Source of the DNA: JAHRAW01 sp963693025
Lineage (GTDB): Bacteria > Pseudomonadota > Gammaproteobacteria > Arenicellales > Poriferihabitantaceae
DNA: 64,000 bases
Direction: 5' to 3'
NCBI GenBank assembly: GCA_963693025.1
Contig: OY843749.1
Coordinates: 1,364,001-1,428,000, forward strand
The notes below the pieces were generated by a model that made no database searches, was not told the DNA's origin, and worked only from the letters and a program-made list of their open reading frames with translations. Of the stretch, positions 16,233-24,572 are shown piece after piece; the first letter of the stretch is position 1, and each line of letters starts with the position of its first letter. Position numbers and translations under genes: made by a program.

Positions 16233-16820
16233 TTATTTCTCTTTGGTGGGCTCCAGCAAACCAGCGTCGATTTTTATCTCGACTTTCGCAAGTTCGCGTG
16301 CAATTCCCTTTGCGTTATAGCGCCATATTTTGCCATCGCCCGTTCGAACTTGAGCAACGTATGCAACAGAAAGGAGAAACTCGGTAGCATCATTTCTCCA
16401 AGCGCGCCATTCCCCGGAACCTAAGTTGAATAAATTTCCGCTTTCTGCGTCTTCCACTTCTGTGGAAGATAAAGTTTTCATGTGATTTCCAAACATGTCG
16501 TAAAGCAGAAAACGAACCTCAAAAGCAACAACGTCCTTCCGCATATTTGCCAATCCAGACGGAGTGAACCTGAAATTATCTGAATAATCCGCATTGATGC
16601 CTGCCTTGGCGAGTTTAACCGGAGAATTCGAGTCGTTGACGGTAACCCAAGTTCTGCGGAGAGACGACCCTCGATTGGCGAAAGTTGTATATTCGCTTTT
16701 AACTTCAACACTACCGCCATCCTCAATCGAGGAAGAAATTTCTCCTTTAACTGGGGCTGATAACGCAAAAACAAACATTGCCACACTGCCAATGGTCGCT
16801 GTACGCATAATGATATTCAT
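16233..16820 (-). CDS. Exported protein of unknown function, inserted in the oxidase operon
   Basis: A 195-residue protein with a signal peptide (second possible start at 16808, MRTATIGSVAMFVFALSAPVKGE). The mature part is predicted beta-rich, resembling an immunoglobulin-like fold from its alternating pattern and statements such as TWVTVNDSNSPVKL. It has no cysteines. GC content and codon use are clearly lower than in ctaD and ctaC. I do not recognise the family. It is the last gene of the insert between subunits II and I. Confidence 0.65.
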   Translation of the reverse strand: MNIIMRTATIGSVAMFVFALSAPVKGEISSSIEDGGSVEVKSEYTTFANRGSSLRRTWVTVNDSNSPVKLAKAGINADYSDNFRFTPSGLANMRKDVVAFEVRFLLYDMFGNHMKTLSSTEVEDAESGNLFNLGSGEWRAWRNDATEFLLSVAYVAQVRTGDGKIWRYNAKGIARELAKVEIKIDAGLLEPTKEK

Positions 16821-16845
16821 TGATGTCGTTCCAGTAGAGGATTAA

Positions 16846-17385
16846 TCATCGCGGCAGTTTGTAGCGAATAGTAAGCGAAGCGCCCTTGCCTTTCGGCGGC
16901 GCCGCGATAACTTCATCGCTCGTTTTCATCTCGTTATACATGACTTCGCAACATACGGGCATACGGTGATTTTTTCCCGGATAGTCACCGACTGCACCAT
17001 GCAAATCACCCGAATTAATATCTACATGCGATTTCCCTTGTTTTTCCGCACGGCTGAATTCGGACTGTAATTGGCTGTGAAAAATTGCGGATGTTGTCAT
17101 TTTATTTCCTCCAAATAAAGCGTGTAACCACGTTGGTTTGATGAAGTGACGCACGGTTTCGGCGCGCATCTCGGCGATAAGTTTCGCCTGGCGCTCGGTA
17201 AAGCCGGCTTGCGTCATCGCCTCGACATATTCCCGCGTCATCACGCGCAACTTCGCCGGCGTTTTCGCGCGTCCCAACTCATCACTGTACTTAGCCACCA
17301 CTTCGGCTTTGCGTGCGCTCATGCCGGCTTGCGTGAGGTCGCGGTAGAACTCGTTGGTTTCCATGGATGGGGTCGCTTGCGTCAT
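16846..17385 (-). CDS. Composite ORF: truncated coiled-coil protein joined to an 84-aa protein
   Basis: The frame from 17385 to 16846 encodes 179 residues with two unlike halves. Residues 1-95 contain two copies of an amphipathic motif (LTQAGMSARKAEVVA and MTQAGFTERQAKLIAEM) like DUF1640/CCDC90 coiled-coil proteins, but lack the usual C-terminal membrane helix. Residues 96-179 begin at an internal ATG (17100) preceded by a perfect GGAGG site 7 bases away, so they are probably also made as a separate 84-residue protein (16846-17100). That part has a compact conserved-looking block, SGDLHGAVGDYPGKNHRMPV then CCEVMYNEM and KGKGASLTIRYKLP. I recognise this block as recurring in small bacterial proteins but cannot assign a function. 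The ATG at 17385 overlaps the previous stop. Confidence 0.65.
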   Translation of the reverse strand: MTQATPSMETNEFYRDLTQAGMSARKAEVVAKYSDELGRAKTPAKLRVMTREYVEAMTQAGFTERQAKLIAEMRAETVRHFIKPTWLHALFGGNKMTTSAIFHSQLQSEFSRAEKQGKSHVDINSGDLHGAVGDYPGKNHRMPVCCEVMYNEMKTSDEVIAAPPKGKGASLTIRYKLPR

Positions 17386-17627
17386 TTTACTAAATGCGGC
17401 AACACGGCGAGAAGGATGCCGATGGTGGCAATCGCGCTAGCAACCATCATCGCGCCACATCGAATAGTCAAATCCCTGCTCACCAATTCCAACTTGTGAC
17501 TGACATCGATCAGTTCGCTACTGATTTCCGCCTGATTGGCGGCAAAAACCTCGGCTTGCTTGTCACTTATGCCGACTCGCGTGAGTTTTTTGTAGAACTC
17601 GAGTGTATCTGTGATAGGGGTTGTCAT
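17382..17627 (-). CDS. DUF1640/CCDC90-like membrane-anchored coiled-coil protein
   Basis: An 81-residue protein: an N-terminal motif FYKKLTRVGISDKQAEVFA, an amphipathic helix to about residue 52, then one C-terminal membrane helix (about 58-79). This is the architecture of bacterial DUF1640 proteins, distant relatives of eukaryotic CCDC90/MCUR1. It overlaps the following gene by 4 bases and starts after a 52-residue relative. The role is unknown. Confidence 0.7.
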   Translation of the reverse strand: MTTPITDTLEFYKKLTRVGISDKQAEVFAANQAEISSELIDVSHKLELVSRDLTIRCGAMMVASAIATIGILLAVLPHLVK

Positions 17628-17679
17628 TTTCCTTCTCCAGTTAGTTAATTAAAAAGTCCTGCGCTTACTCTCACTTAAT

Positions 17680-17838
17680 TTACACGGCGATGTTGCTTAA
17701 CATCATTGACACCCCGGCGAGGATGATGCCGATGGTGGCGGCTAAACTACTCATGATTAGTATGCCAAGTTTTAGCGTTAAATCTTTTTTCAACAATTCA
17801 ATGGTCAAGTCGAAGTGTTGTTTGGTCAATGCGTTCAT
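17680..17838 (-). CDS. Short coiled-coil/membrane protein (52 aa)
   Basis: A 52-residue protein starting MNALTKQHFDLTIELLKKDL, a short amphipathic helix followed by a single hydrophobic helix to the C-terminus. It looks like a reduced version of the neighbouring DUF1640-like protein. It begins 29 bases after the ctaC stop and is the first gene of the insert between subunits II and I. Confidence 0.6.
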   Translation of the reverse strand: MNALTKQHFDLTIELLKKDLTLKLGILIMSSLAATIGIILAGVSMMLSNIAV

Positions 17839-17867
17839 TGGATTACCTTTTCATTGAATGTTTACCG

Positions 17868-19001
17868 TCACCGCGCCGCCTTAACCACCGCCGGCTGCAA
17901 CACCTCGCCGCTGTCATTCCCCAGCGCGTTGCGCTCATAAGTGACCACGGCGGCGATGTCGACGTCGCTCAGCTGCGCGCCGAAGGCTTGCATGGCGGTG
18001 CCGGGCACGCCGTTCAGGACGGTGGCGAGGTGCTCTTGCAGGCTGAGCGCGCTCGCGTCGAGCGGCGGGAAGACGCCGGGGATGCCCTGGCCGTCGGCTT
18101 GGTGGCAGGCGAGGCAGGCGGTGGCGTACACCGACTCGCCGCGCGCCATCAATTCGGGCATCGACCATTCGCGGTCGGCGGAGTTGGCTTCGGCTTCGGC
18201 GGCGGCGAGTTCGGCGCCCGCCCACTGCTCGAATTCGCCCGCCGACACCGCCTCCACCACGATTGGCATGAAGCCGTGGTCTTTGCCGCACAACTCGGCG
18301 CACTGGCCGCGATAGGTGCCGGGCTCTTCGATGATGGTCCACATCTCGCGGATGAAGCCGGGGATGGCGTCCTTCTTGATGGCGAAATCCGGCACCCACC
18401 AGGCGTGCAGAACATCGTTGGAAGTCAGCAGGATGCGCACTTTTTTGCCGACCGGCAAGACCATCGGCTTGTCCACTTCGAGCAAGTAGTTCGGCACCGA
18501 ATGCGGGTCGATGCCGGAATTCAGCGCGCGCGCTTCGCGGCTTTTTTCGCCGAGGTTGCTGAAAAACCGAATGCCCTGTTCGGGGTAGTCATACTCCCAC
18601 TTCCACTGGTGTCCGGTCACATTGACGGTGAGTTCGGCGTTGCTCGCGTCCTCCATTTTTATCAGCGCCTTGGCCGCCGGTATCGCCATGGCGATGAGGA
18701 TGACGAAGGGGATGACAGTCCAGATGACCTCGGCGGTCATGCTGTGCGTGAAGGTCGCCGCCTGCACGCCGCGCGACTTGCGGTGTTTCAGAATGCTGAT
18801 GAACATCGCGCCGAATACCAGCACGCCAATCACGGCGCAGATATACAACACCATCATGTGCATATCATAGACTTCGCGGCTAATCTCGGAGACGCCGCGC
18901 GGCAGGTTGACTTCCCAGTCGGCCCACGCCGGCAACGGCATTGAGAGCAGCGCAATCAGAGCGCCCGCCAATGCGCGCCCGGCCCGTTGTTGTCGATTCA
19001 T
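17868..19001 (-). CDS. ctaC: Cytochrome c oxidase subunit II with fused cytochrome c domain
   Basis: A 377-residue protein. After a signal peptide (about 1-27, AWADW) come two membrane helices, then the CuA domain with ligands in GQCAELCGKDHGFM (Cys234, Cys238, His242, Met245). A C-terminal class I cytochrome c domain follows, with heme motif CLACH at 296-300 and a later Met ligand region. The cytochrome c fusion marks a caa3-type oxidase. The start at 19001 is chosen because it gives a clean signal peptide; the frame is open 10 codons further upstream. Confidence 0.96.
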   Translation of the reverse strand: MNRQQRAGRALAGALIALLSMPLPAWADWEVNLPRGVSEISREVYDMHMMVLYICAVIGVLVFGAMFISILKHRKSRGVQAATFTHSMTAEVIWTVIPFVILIAMAIPAAKALIKMEDASNAELTVNVTGHQWKWEYDYPEQGIRFFSNLGEKSREARALNSGIDPHSVPNYLLEVDKPMVLPVGKKVRILLTSNDVLHAWWVPDFAIKKDAIPGFIREMWTIIEEPGTYRGQCAELCGKDHGFMPIVVEAVSAGEFEQWAGAELAAAEAEANSADREWSMPELMARGESVYATACLACHQADGQGIPGVFPPLDASALSLQEHLATVLNGVPGTAMQAFGAQLSDVDIAAVVTYERNALGNDSGEVLQPAVVKAAR

Positions 19002-19110
19002 TGAATTAGTAGCCCTCGCCGGCAGAAACACTTCTCGGATAATCTAACACCAAACAGCACGGCGGAGGATACCAAATTTGCGCGGGCGGCGAAAGCGCCG
19101 CGGGGTATTT

Positions 19111-19392
19111 TCAAGCATATGCCGCCAGCAGAAATTGCACCGCGCCCCACACCACGCCGATAAAAATCGCCACGAAAATGACGCCGGCGACGACGAAATG
19201 CCAGAATTTGCCGCTTTCAAAATCGCGCTTGCGGTTGGCTTCGCTTTGCACGCCGAAAGCGGCGGCGCACACGCTTTGTATCAGGCTGAAGAAGGTGACC
19301 GTGGTCGGCTTGTCCGCATGCTCGGCGTGGTCGGCATTGTCGCATTGTCGGATTGGGGCAGGGTCATTCGTCTCAGTCGAGGATGAAGGCAC
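19111..19392 (-). CDS. DUF2970 family protein
   Basis: A 93-residue protein with a polar N-terminus, the block SLIQSVCAAAFGVQSEANRK typical of DUF2970, and one C-terminal membrane helix (about 65-90). DUF2970 genes are frequent neighbours of cytochrome oxidase genes; their function is unknown. Its start overlaps the 3' end of ctaB by 20 bases. Confidence 0.82.
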   Translation of the reverse strand: MPSSSTETNDPAPIRQCDNADHAEHADKPTTVTFFSLIQSVCAAAFGVQSEANRKRDFESGKFWHFVVAGVIFVAIFIGVVWGAVQFLLAAYA

Positions 19393-20296
19393 GGATGAAA
19401 ATTCGCGCGTAGTGGTCGAGTAGCAAGAAGGCGAACAGCGCGCTCAGGTAGAATATTGAATAGCCGAAGGTTTTCATCGCGTGTTGGTCGCCTTCGGCGC
19501 GGTAGAGTTTGATTGCGTGATAGAGGAAGCCGATGCCGAGCGCGAGCGCGCCGGCGAGGTAAATCACGCCGCTCATCATCGCCACGAACGGCATCATCGT
19601 CACCACCAGCAGCAGGATTGCATACAGCAGGATATGCAGTTTGGTGAAGGCGATGCCGTATGCCACCGGCAGCATCGGCACGCCCGCTTCGGCGTAGTCG
19701 TCCACGCGTTTGATTGCCAGCGCCCAGAAATGGGGCGGCGTCCAGACGAAGATGATGAGGAACAGCAGCAGCGCTTCGGCGTGAATTTCGCCGGTCACCG
19801 CGGTCCAGCCGAGCACCGGCGGAGCCGCGCCGGCGGCGCCGCCGAGCACGATATTCTGCGGCGTCGAGCGCTTCAGGAACATGCTATAGATGACCGCGTA
19901 GCCGACCATCGAGGCGAACGTCAGCGCCGCGGTCAGGGTGTTGACAAACGCCAGCAGCACCGCCATCGACAGCGTGGCAAGCGCGAGCGCAAAGACGACC
20001 GCCTGCCGGGCGCTGATTTTGCCGCGCGGCAACGGCCGGTTGCGCGTGCGCGCCATACGCGCATCGATTTCCTCGTCCACCCAATGGTTAAGCGCCGCCC
20101 CCGCCGAAGCCGCCAACCCAATCCCAACCAACCCCCAAAACCACGCATCAAACGGCATCCAACCATCGGTCGAGAGAAACATCCCAACCAACGCAGTAAA
20201 CAAAATCAACGCCACCACCTTGGGCTTACACAACGCCAAATAATCACGCCACGGGAAGGCGCCGTGCGCCGCATCTAACATCGCTCGCCCGGTCAT
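19373..20296 (-). CDS. ctaB: Protoheme IX farnesyltransferase
   Basis: A 307-residue UbiA-family prenyltransferase (CyoE/CtaB) that makes heme O from protoheme, the first step to heme A. The Asp-rich motif NHWVDEEIDARMARTRNRPL and the second motif region FVWTPPHFWALAIKRVDDY are both visible among about nine helices. It is the first gene of the oxidase operon. Heme A synthase (ctaA) is not in this window. The first 70 codons are unusually G/T-rich in the sense strand. Confidence 0.95.
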   Translation of the reverse strand: MTGRAMLDAAHGAFPWRDYLALCKPKVVALILFTALVGMFLSTDGWMPFDAWFWGLVGIGLAASAGAALNHWVDEEIDARMARTRNRPLPRGKISARQAVVFALALATLSMAVLLAFVNTLTAALTFASMVGYAVIYSMFLKRSTPQNIVLGGAAGAAPPVLGWTAVTGEIHAEALLLFLIIFVWTPPHFWALAIKRVDDYAEAGVPMLPVAYGIAFTKLHILLYAILLLVVTMMPFVAMMSGVIYLAGALALGIGFLYHAIKLYRAEGDQHAMKTFGYSIFYLSALFAFLLLDHYARIFIRAFILD

Positions 20297-20510
20297 TTCT
20301 TTACTTCGCCTCTGCGTTTCGTGTGCACAGGGTTAGCGTCGTTATTGCAGGCGCGGCTGGGTTGGGTTATCGACTCGGCGGTGGCGGGCATTGTGAGGGG
20401 CGTGGCGGTTTTGGTTCAATGGTAGCAAATATCGCGTGTGGGGGTGTGGGTTTGAGCAAAGCGAGCGGGAGTAGGCGCACCCTTCGGGCTGACGCGAAAA
20501 TCCCAACTAC

Positions 20511-20771
20511 CCGTCATTCTCGAGCGGTAGAAAATAGGGAGCCGACAGGCGACCATATTTTCTTCGATTCGGGAAAAATCCGCCGGGAGCGGATTTTCGC
20601 GTAGCCCGAAGGGCGCGTATCAGGGACGACACGCGCAATCTCCCTAAAGCTACCGTGAATTCCAACAAAGCCTGTGCCAACCTTAGGGAGATTCCCGAGG
20701 ACGCAAGTGTCCGTAAGCCGCCGCTTAAAAAGAAAAAGCGCGGCGGCAACGGTCACTAACGCTCGAGACGA
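20511..20771 (-). repeat. Mosaic palindromic repeat R2
   Basis: Reverse-oriented copy between ctaB and proX. It has the terminal CGTCATTCTCGAGCG, the AAAATCCG/CGGATTTT hairpin module, the CTTAGGGAGATTCCCG pair and the large GCCGCCGC hairpin. The left part of the gap (20297-20510) holds no recognisable gene and is G/T-rich. Confidence 0.85.
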
Positions 20772-20843
20772 AGTGGCGGGCTTGTTAGTTGGTTACTTTC
20801 CTGTCGTCCAACCCCAACACCCGCCACCCCCAAACAATAGCGA

Positions 20844-21842
20844 CTAATTCACTCCCCGAGCCGTCTCCACCCAAGCATCGAACTGTGCTTGGTTGGCGGT
20901 TATCCAGGCGTTGACGTGGCGGTTGATGTCGTTGTCTGAATCTTCGCCGTCTCGCATTTTGTTGTTTTGCGCGGAGACGTCGTTGATGTCTATTTTCATC
21001 AACTCAAACAACTTCGCCGCCGCCGGGTTTTTCGCCAGAAAATCGGCGTTGGCAATCACCTGCAAACTGTTCACGGCGAAGCCCAGGTTCTTGCCGTTGA
21101 ACAGGGTGTTGTCGGTGCGGTTGTCGGGCAGCGATGAATACGGCACTTCGAGCCACTCCACGTTGTCGCCCGGCACCAGCACGCCACTGACCCAATACGG
21201 CGTCCAGGTGTAATACACGATCGGTTGCCCCTGATGGTGGCGCGCCAGAGTGTCGGCGATGATGGCGGCGTAGGCGCCCTGGTTGTGGTTGACCGTGTCG
21301 CGCAAGCCGTATTCGGTGAGTTGATGCTCGATGACCCGCTCGCAACCCCAGCCCGGCACGCAGCCGGCGAGGTCGGCTTTGCCGTCGCCGTCGGTGTCAA
21401 ACCGCTTGGCGACATCGGGCTTTTTCAGGTCGCCGAGGTTGGTGACGCCGGCTTGGTAACTCGCTTTGTCCACGAGGTAGCCCTGCAACGCGCCTTCAAT
21501 CAGCGAGCCGACTCGAAGCAACGATTTGCCGCCGCCGGATTCATCGTAGAACGCTTGGTGCAACGGGTTCCAGTGGACCGCGCTGAAATCACCGTCGCCG
21601 GCGCCGACCGCCAGGTGCATGGTTTGATATTCCACTTCCTGCGGTTCGGCGACCCGGTAGCCGAGTTCTTCCAGCGCGCGGTATACGATGCGGTGCTGAA
21701 ATTTCTCCTCGATATTGGTGCCTTCCGCCGGGCGAATGGTCACGCCCTTGCCGGGCATGTTCTGGGCCGCGGCGAGCGCCGGTAAAGCGAGCAACGCCGC
21801 CGCGATTAAGCCGCCATAGAGTTTTCTTGCAAGTGGTTTCAT
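20844..21842 (-). CDS. proX: Glycine betaine/proline ABC transporter, substrate-binding protein
   Basis: A 332-residue periplasmic protein with a signal peptide ending LAAAQ. The mature protein has the ProX/OpuAC pattern, with a tryptophan-containing pocket (VHWNPLHQAF; YYTWTPYWVSG) suited to cation-pi binding of quaternary ammonium groups. It binds the osmoprotectant and delivers it to ProW. The start at 21842 is supported by the signal peptide. It is the third gene of proV-proW-proX, 37 bases after proW. Confidence 0.93.
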   Translation of the reverse strand: MKPLARKLYGGLIAAALLALPALAAAQNMPGKGVTIRPAEGTNIEEKFQHRIVYRALEELGYRVAEPQEVEYQTMHLAVGAGDGDFSAVHWNPLHQAFYDESGGGKSLLRVGSLIEGALQGYLVDKASYQAGVTNLGDLKKPDVAKRFDTDGDGKADLAGCVPGWGCERVIEHQLTEYGLRDTVNHNQGAYAAIIADTLARHHQGQPIVYYTWTPYWVSGVLVPGDNVEWLEVPYSSLPDNRTDNTLFNGKNLGFAVNSLQVIANADFLAKNPAAAKLFELMKIDINDVSAQNNKMRDGEDSDNDINRHVNAWITANQAQFDAWVETARGVN

Positions 21843-21879
21843 GATGAGTACCTCTGGTTGTGGATGATGGTAAAAACGG

Positions 21880-22878
21880 TTATTCACTGTCTGTTGAACG
21901 CGCGGGTGCGGGCTCAGGCGTACGCGCGCGCCCTTGCCGGGCCGAGCGCAACAATCGTAGCAGCAGCCCGATGGGTCCCTGTTGATACCAGTGCCGGCTG
22001 CCGCGCTGCCGGGGCGGGCGGCCGAGACCCTGGGTAATTCGGTCCAGCACAATGGCGAGTATAACAATGCCAAAACCGCCGACAATCGCCTTGCCCGCAT
22101 CCAGCCTGCCCATCGCGCGCAACACTTCGTTGCCGAACCCCTTGACCGCAATCATGGACGCGATGACCACCATGGAAAGCGACAGCAGGATGGTCTGATT
22201 GAGCCCCGCCATGATGGTCGGTATCGCCAGCGGAATTTCGGTCTTGAACAAAATCTGCCGCGGCGTGGCGCCGAACGCGCGCATCGCCTCGATGACATGC
22301 GGGCTGACTTGCCGAATACCGAGCGAGGTCAGGCGAATCAGCGGCGGCACCGCGAAAATCACCGTGACGACCACGCCCGGCACGTTGCCGATGCCGAGCA
22401 ATAGCACGACCGGAATCAAATAGACGAACGCCGGAATCGTCTGCATGGTGTCCAACACCGGGCGCAGGACGGCTTCGCACTTGTCGCTCTTGCCGGTCAA
22501 AATGCCGAGCGGAAAGCCGATGATGACGCACACCATCACGGCGGAGACGACGATGGCGAGCGTGGTCATGCCGAGACTCCACGCGCGCTCGGACATCACG
22601 CCCATGGCCGCCAGCACGCCGACCACGCCGCCGCCGACCCGCCAGCCCGCCGCCTGCCACGCGAATAACCCTATGACCAGCAGCACGATGGTTTGCGGCG
22701 TGTTTTGCAGCACCGCCTCTATATTGTTAATCATCCAGTCGAGCGGCTCGCGCATCGGACGAAACAATTCGCGGTTCTCAAACGACCACTGCTTGACCCC
22801 GTCCGCCCAGTCTTCAATCGGAAAACTGACCGAGTCAAACGGGTTGAGAAAATCAAACGACTGGCTGGCTTCGGACAT
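21880..22878 (-). CDS. proW: Glycine betaine/proline ABC transporter, permease
   Basis: A 332-residue inner-membrane permease with the cytoplasmic N-terminal extension characteristic of ProW (about 90 residues) and then six or more helices. The EAA-type coupling loop is visible (HVIEAMRAFGATPRQILFKT). It starts 14 bases after proV. The C-terminal 35 residues are basic and probably cytoplasmic. Confidence 0.94.
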   Translation of the reverse strand: MSEASQSFDFLNPFDSVSFPIEDWADGVKQWSFENRELFRPMREPLDWMINNIEAVLQNTPQTIVLLVIGLFAWQAAGWRVGGGVVGVLAAMGVMSERAWSLGMTTLAIVVSAVMVCVIIGFPLGILTGKSDKCEAVLRPVLDTMQTIPAFVYLIPVVLLLGIGNVPGVVVTVIFAVPPLIRLTSLGIRQVSPHVIEAMRAFGATPRQILFKTEIPLAIPTIMAGLNQTILLSLSMVVIASMIAVKGFGNEVLRAMGRLDAGKAIVGGFGIVILAIVLDRITQGLGRPPRQRGSRHWYQQGPIGLLLRLLRSARQGRARTPEPAPARSTDSE

Positions 22879-22892
22879 AATAACTGCCGCGG

Positions 22893-23996
22893 TTACGACG
22901 CGCGAGCGGGCGGCGCCGCCTCGTCGTCAAAGCGCCCCTGAATGCCGCGCAACAACGCTTTCTTAGTAACCATCCCGACCACCTTTTGTTCGGTCTTGAT
23001 GACGATGGGATGATCGCTGTCGATGGACAGATTGACCAACTCGTTCAAGTCCGCCGATGGCGGCGCGCTCGGGTAGTGCGCGATATCGCCGGCGCCGTCA
23101 ACCGCCTCCATAATGCGCCCGGCGGTGATGAGGTGCAACTTGGAGATGCCGGCGACAAAGTCGGCGACGTAATCGTCAACCGGCGAGGCAACGATTTCTT
23201 CGGGCGTGCCGGTCTGCACCAGCGCCCCGTCCTTCATAATCGCGATGCGGTTGCCGATGCGAATTGCCTCGTCCAAATCGTGCGTGATAAAAACGGTGGT
23301 CTTGTGCATGCGCCGCGACAGTTCCAGAAACTGGTCTTGCAACTGGCGGCGAATCAGCGGGTCCAACGCCGAAAACGGCTCGTCCATCAGCAGAATATGC
23401 GGGTCGGCGGCGAGCGCGCGCGCCAGCCCGACGCGCTGTTGCATGCCGCCGGACAACTCGTCGGGATACGCCTCTTCCCAACCGGACAGATTGACCGCCG
23501 CCAGCGTGCGCTCCGCCACCTCCATACGTTGCGCTTTGTTGGTGTTGCGGATTTCCAACGCCAGCGCAACGTTCTCCCACGCGGTGCGGTGCGGCAGGAG
23601 CGCCATGTTTTGGAAGACCATGCCGATGCGATGCGAGCGCAGTTTCCGCAACGCACCGGCGGACATCTCGCCGATATTCGCGCCGTCGATAAACACATCC
23701 CCCGCGGTCGGCTCAACCAACCGGTTAATGTGGCGAATCAAGGTGGACTTGCCGGAGCCGGACAACCCCATGATGCAAAAAATCTCGCCTTCGGCGACCT
23801 CAAAGGACGCATCCACCACACCGAGCACGCAACCATACTCCTCCAAAATTTGCTGCTTATCCACGCCCCGCGCGCGCACCACCTCAAGCGCGGTCTTCGC
23901 CTTCTCACCGAAAACCTTCCACAAGTTGCGGCAACGAATGACCGCGTCTCCGTTCGGCGGGTGGGAGTGAGGGTGCGGGTGGGGGTGTTCGCTCAT
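22893..23996 (-). CDS. proV: Glycine betaine/proline ABC transporter, ATP-binding protein
   Basis: A 367-residue ABC ATPase with Walker A GLSGSGKST, signature LSGGMQQRVGLARALA and Walker B ILLMDEPFSALD. A C-terminal CBS-domain region (about 275-360) senses ionic strength in related transporters. Its His/Pro-rich N-terminus is unusual (HPHPHPHSHPPNGD). It powers uptake of glycine betaine during osmotic stress, first gene of the operon. Confidence 0.95.
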   Translation of the reverse strand: MSEHPHPHPHSHPPNGDAVIRCRNLWKVFGEKAKTALEVVRARGVDKQQILEEYGCVLGVVDASFEVAEGEIFCIMGLSGSGKSTLIRHINRLVEPTAGDVFIDGANIGEMSAGALRKLRSHRIGMVFQNMALLPHRTAWENVALALEIRNTNKAQRMEVAERTLAAVNLSGWEEAYPDELSGGMQQRVGLARALAADPHILLMDEPFSALDPLIRRQLQDQFLELSRRMHKTTVFITHDLDEAIRIGNRIAIMKDGALVQTGTPEEIVASPVDDYVADFVAGISKLHLITAGRIMEAVDGAGDIAHYPSAPPSADLNELVNLSIDSDHPIVIKTEQKVVGMVTKKALLRGIQGRFDDEAAPPARAS

Positions 23997-24107
23997 CTCG
24001 AATGGCTCAGGCTACGCTCACGCGGATACAATGCGCCAGTGTAACATGCGCCACCGCGCCTGTTTGGCTGACGCGAAAAGCCAATATACGCGTCATTCCC
24101 ACCCACT

Positions 24108-24542
24108 CGTCATTCGAGCGTTAGTGTCCGTTGCCGCCGCGCTTTTTCTTTTTAAGCGGCGGCTTACGGACACTTGCGTCCTCGGGAATCTTCCTAAGAC
24201 TGGCACGGGCTTTGTTGGAATTCACGGTAGACTTAGGGAGATTCCCGAAGGTGATGAAAAATCCGCCGGGAGCGGATTTTCGCGTAGCCCGAAGGGTTTG
24301 TATCAGGGATGATACAAACAAAAATATAGTCGCTATCCAGGCAGTGTAAAAACTCCAAAAATAAAGCGGCACATGAAAAATTTTCCCACCGACATAGCAA
24401 AAACTCGCATAAAAAGGGATAAGTTTCCCATCTCGCCCCTGTTTTATGCAATTTTGAGGAATATTTTCCCACCCTTTCGATATGCGGAGAGTTTTTACAC
24501 AGGCTGTATCGCTCCTTATTTTTCTATCATTCGAGAATGACG
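24108..24542 (+). repeat. Mosaic palindromic repeat R3 (carries a nested insertion)
   Basis: Forward copy in the gap between divergent proV and the antiporter gene. Order: terminal CGTCATTCGAGCG, large GCCGCCGC hairpin, the CGGGAATCTTCCTAAG / CTTAGGGAGATTCCCG pair, the AAAATCCG and GTTTGTATCA hairpin modules, ATATAGTCGCTATC, a 169-bp insertion, then GCTCCTTATTTTTCTATCATTCGAGAATGACG. Without the insertion it would be about 260 bp. Confidence 0.85.
24338..24506. mobile_element. MITE-like element inserted in repeat R3
   Basis: A 169-bp AT-rich segment with terminal inverted repeats CAGGCAGTGTAAAAACTC and CAGCCTGTGTAAAAACTC (16 of 18 match), flanked by the direct duplication TATC (24334-24337 and 24507-24510). 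It carries no coding sequence. The structure is that of a non-autonomous derivative of an insertion sequence mobilised in trans; the parent family is not assigned. Confidence 0.75.
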
Positions 24543-24572
24543 GAATAGGGCGGTCTTTGCTAAACTCCGCCC

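Noticed and set aside
24119..24312. Short frames inside repeats encoding similar peptides (LFLFKRRLTDTCVLGNLP and related)
   Set aside because: The similarity between copies follows from DNA repeat identity. Frames differ in length and start between copies, so coding is not supported.
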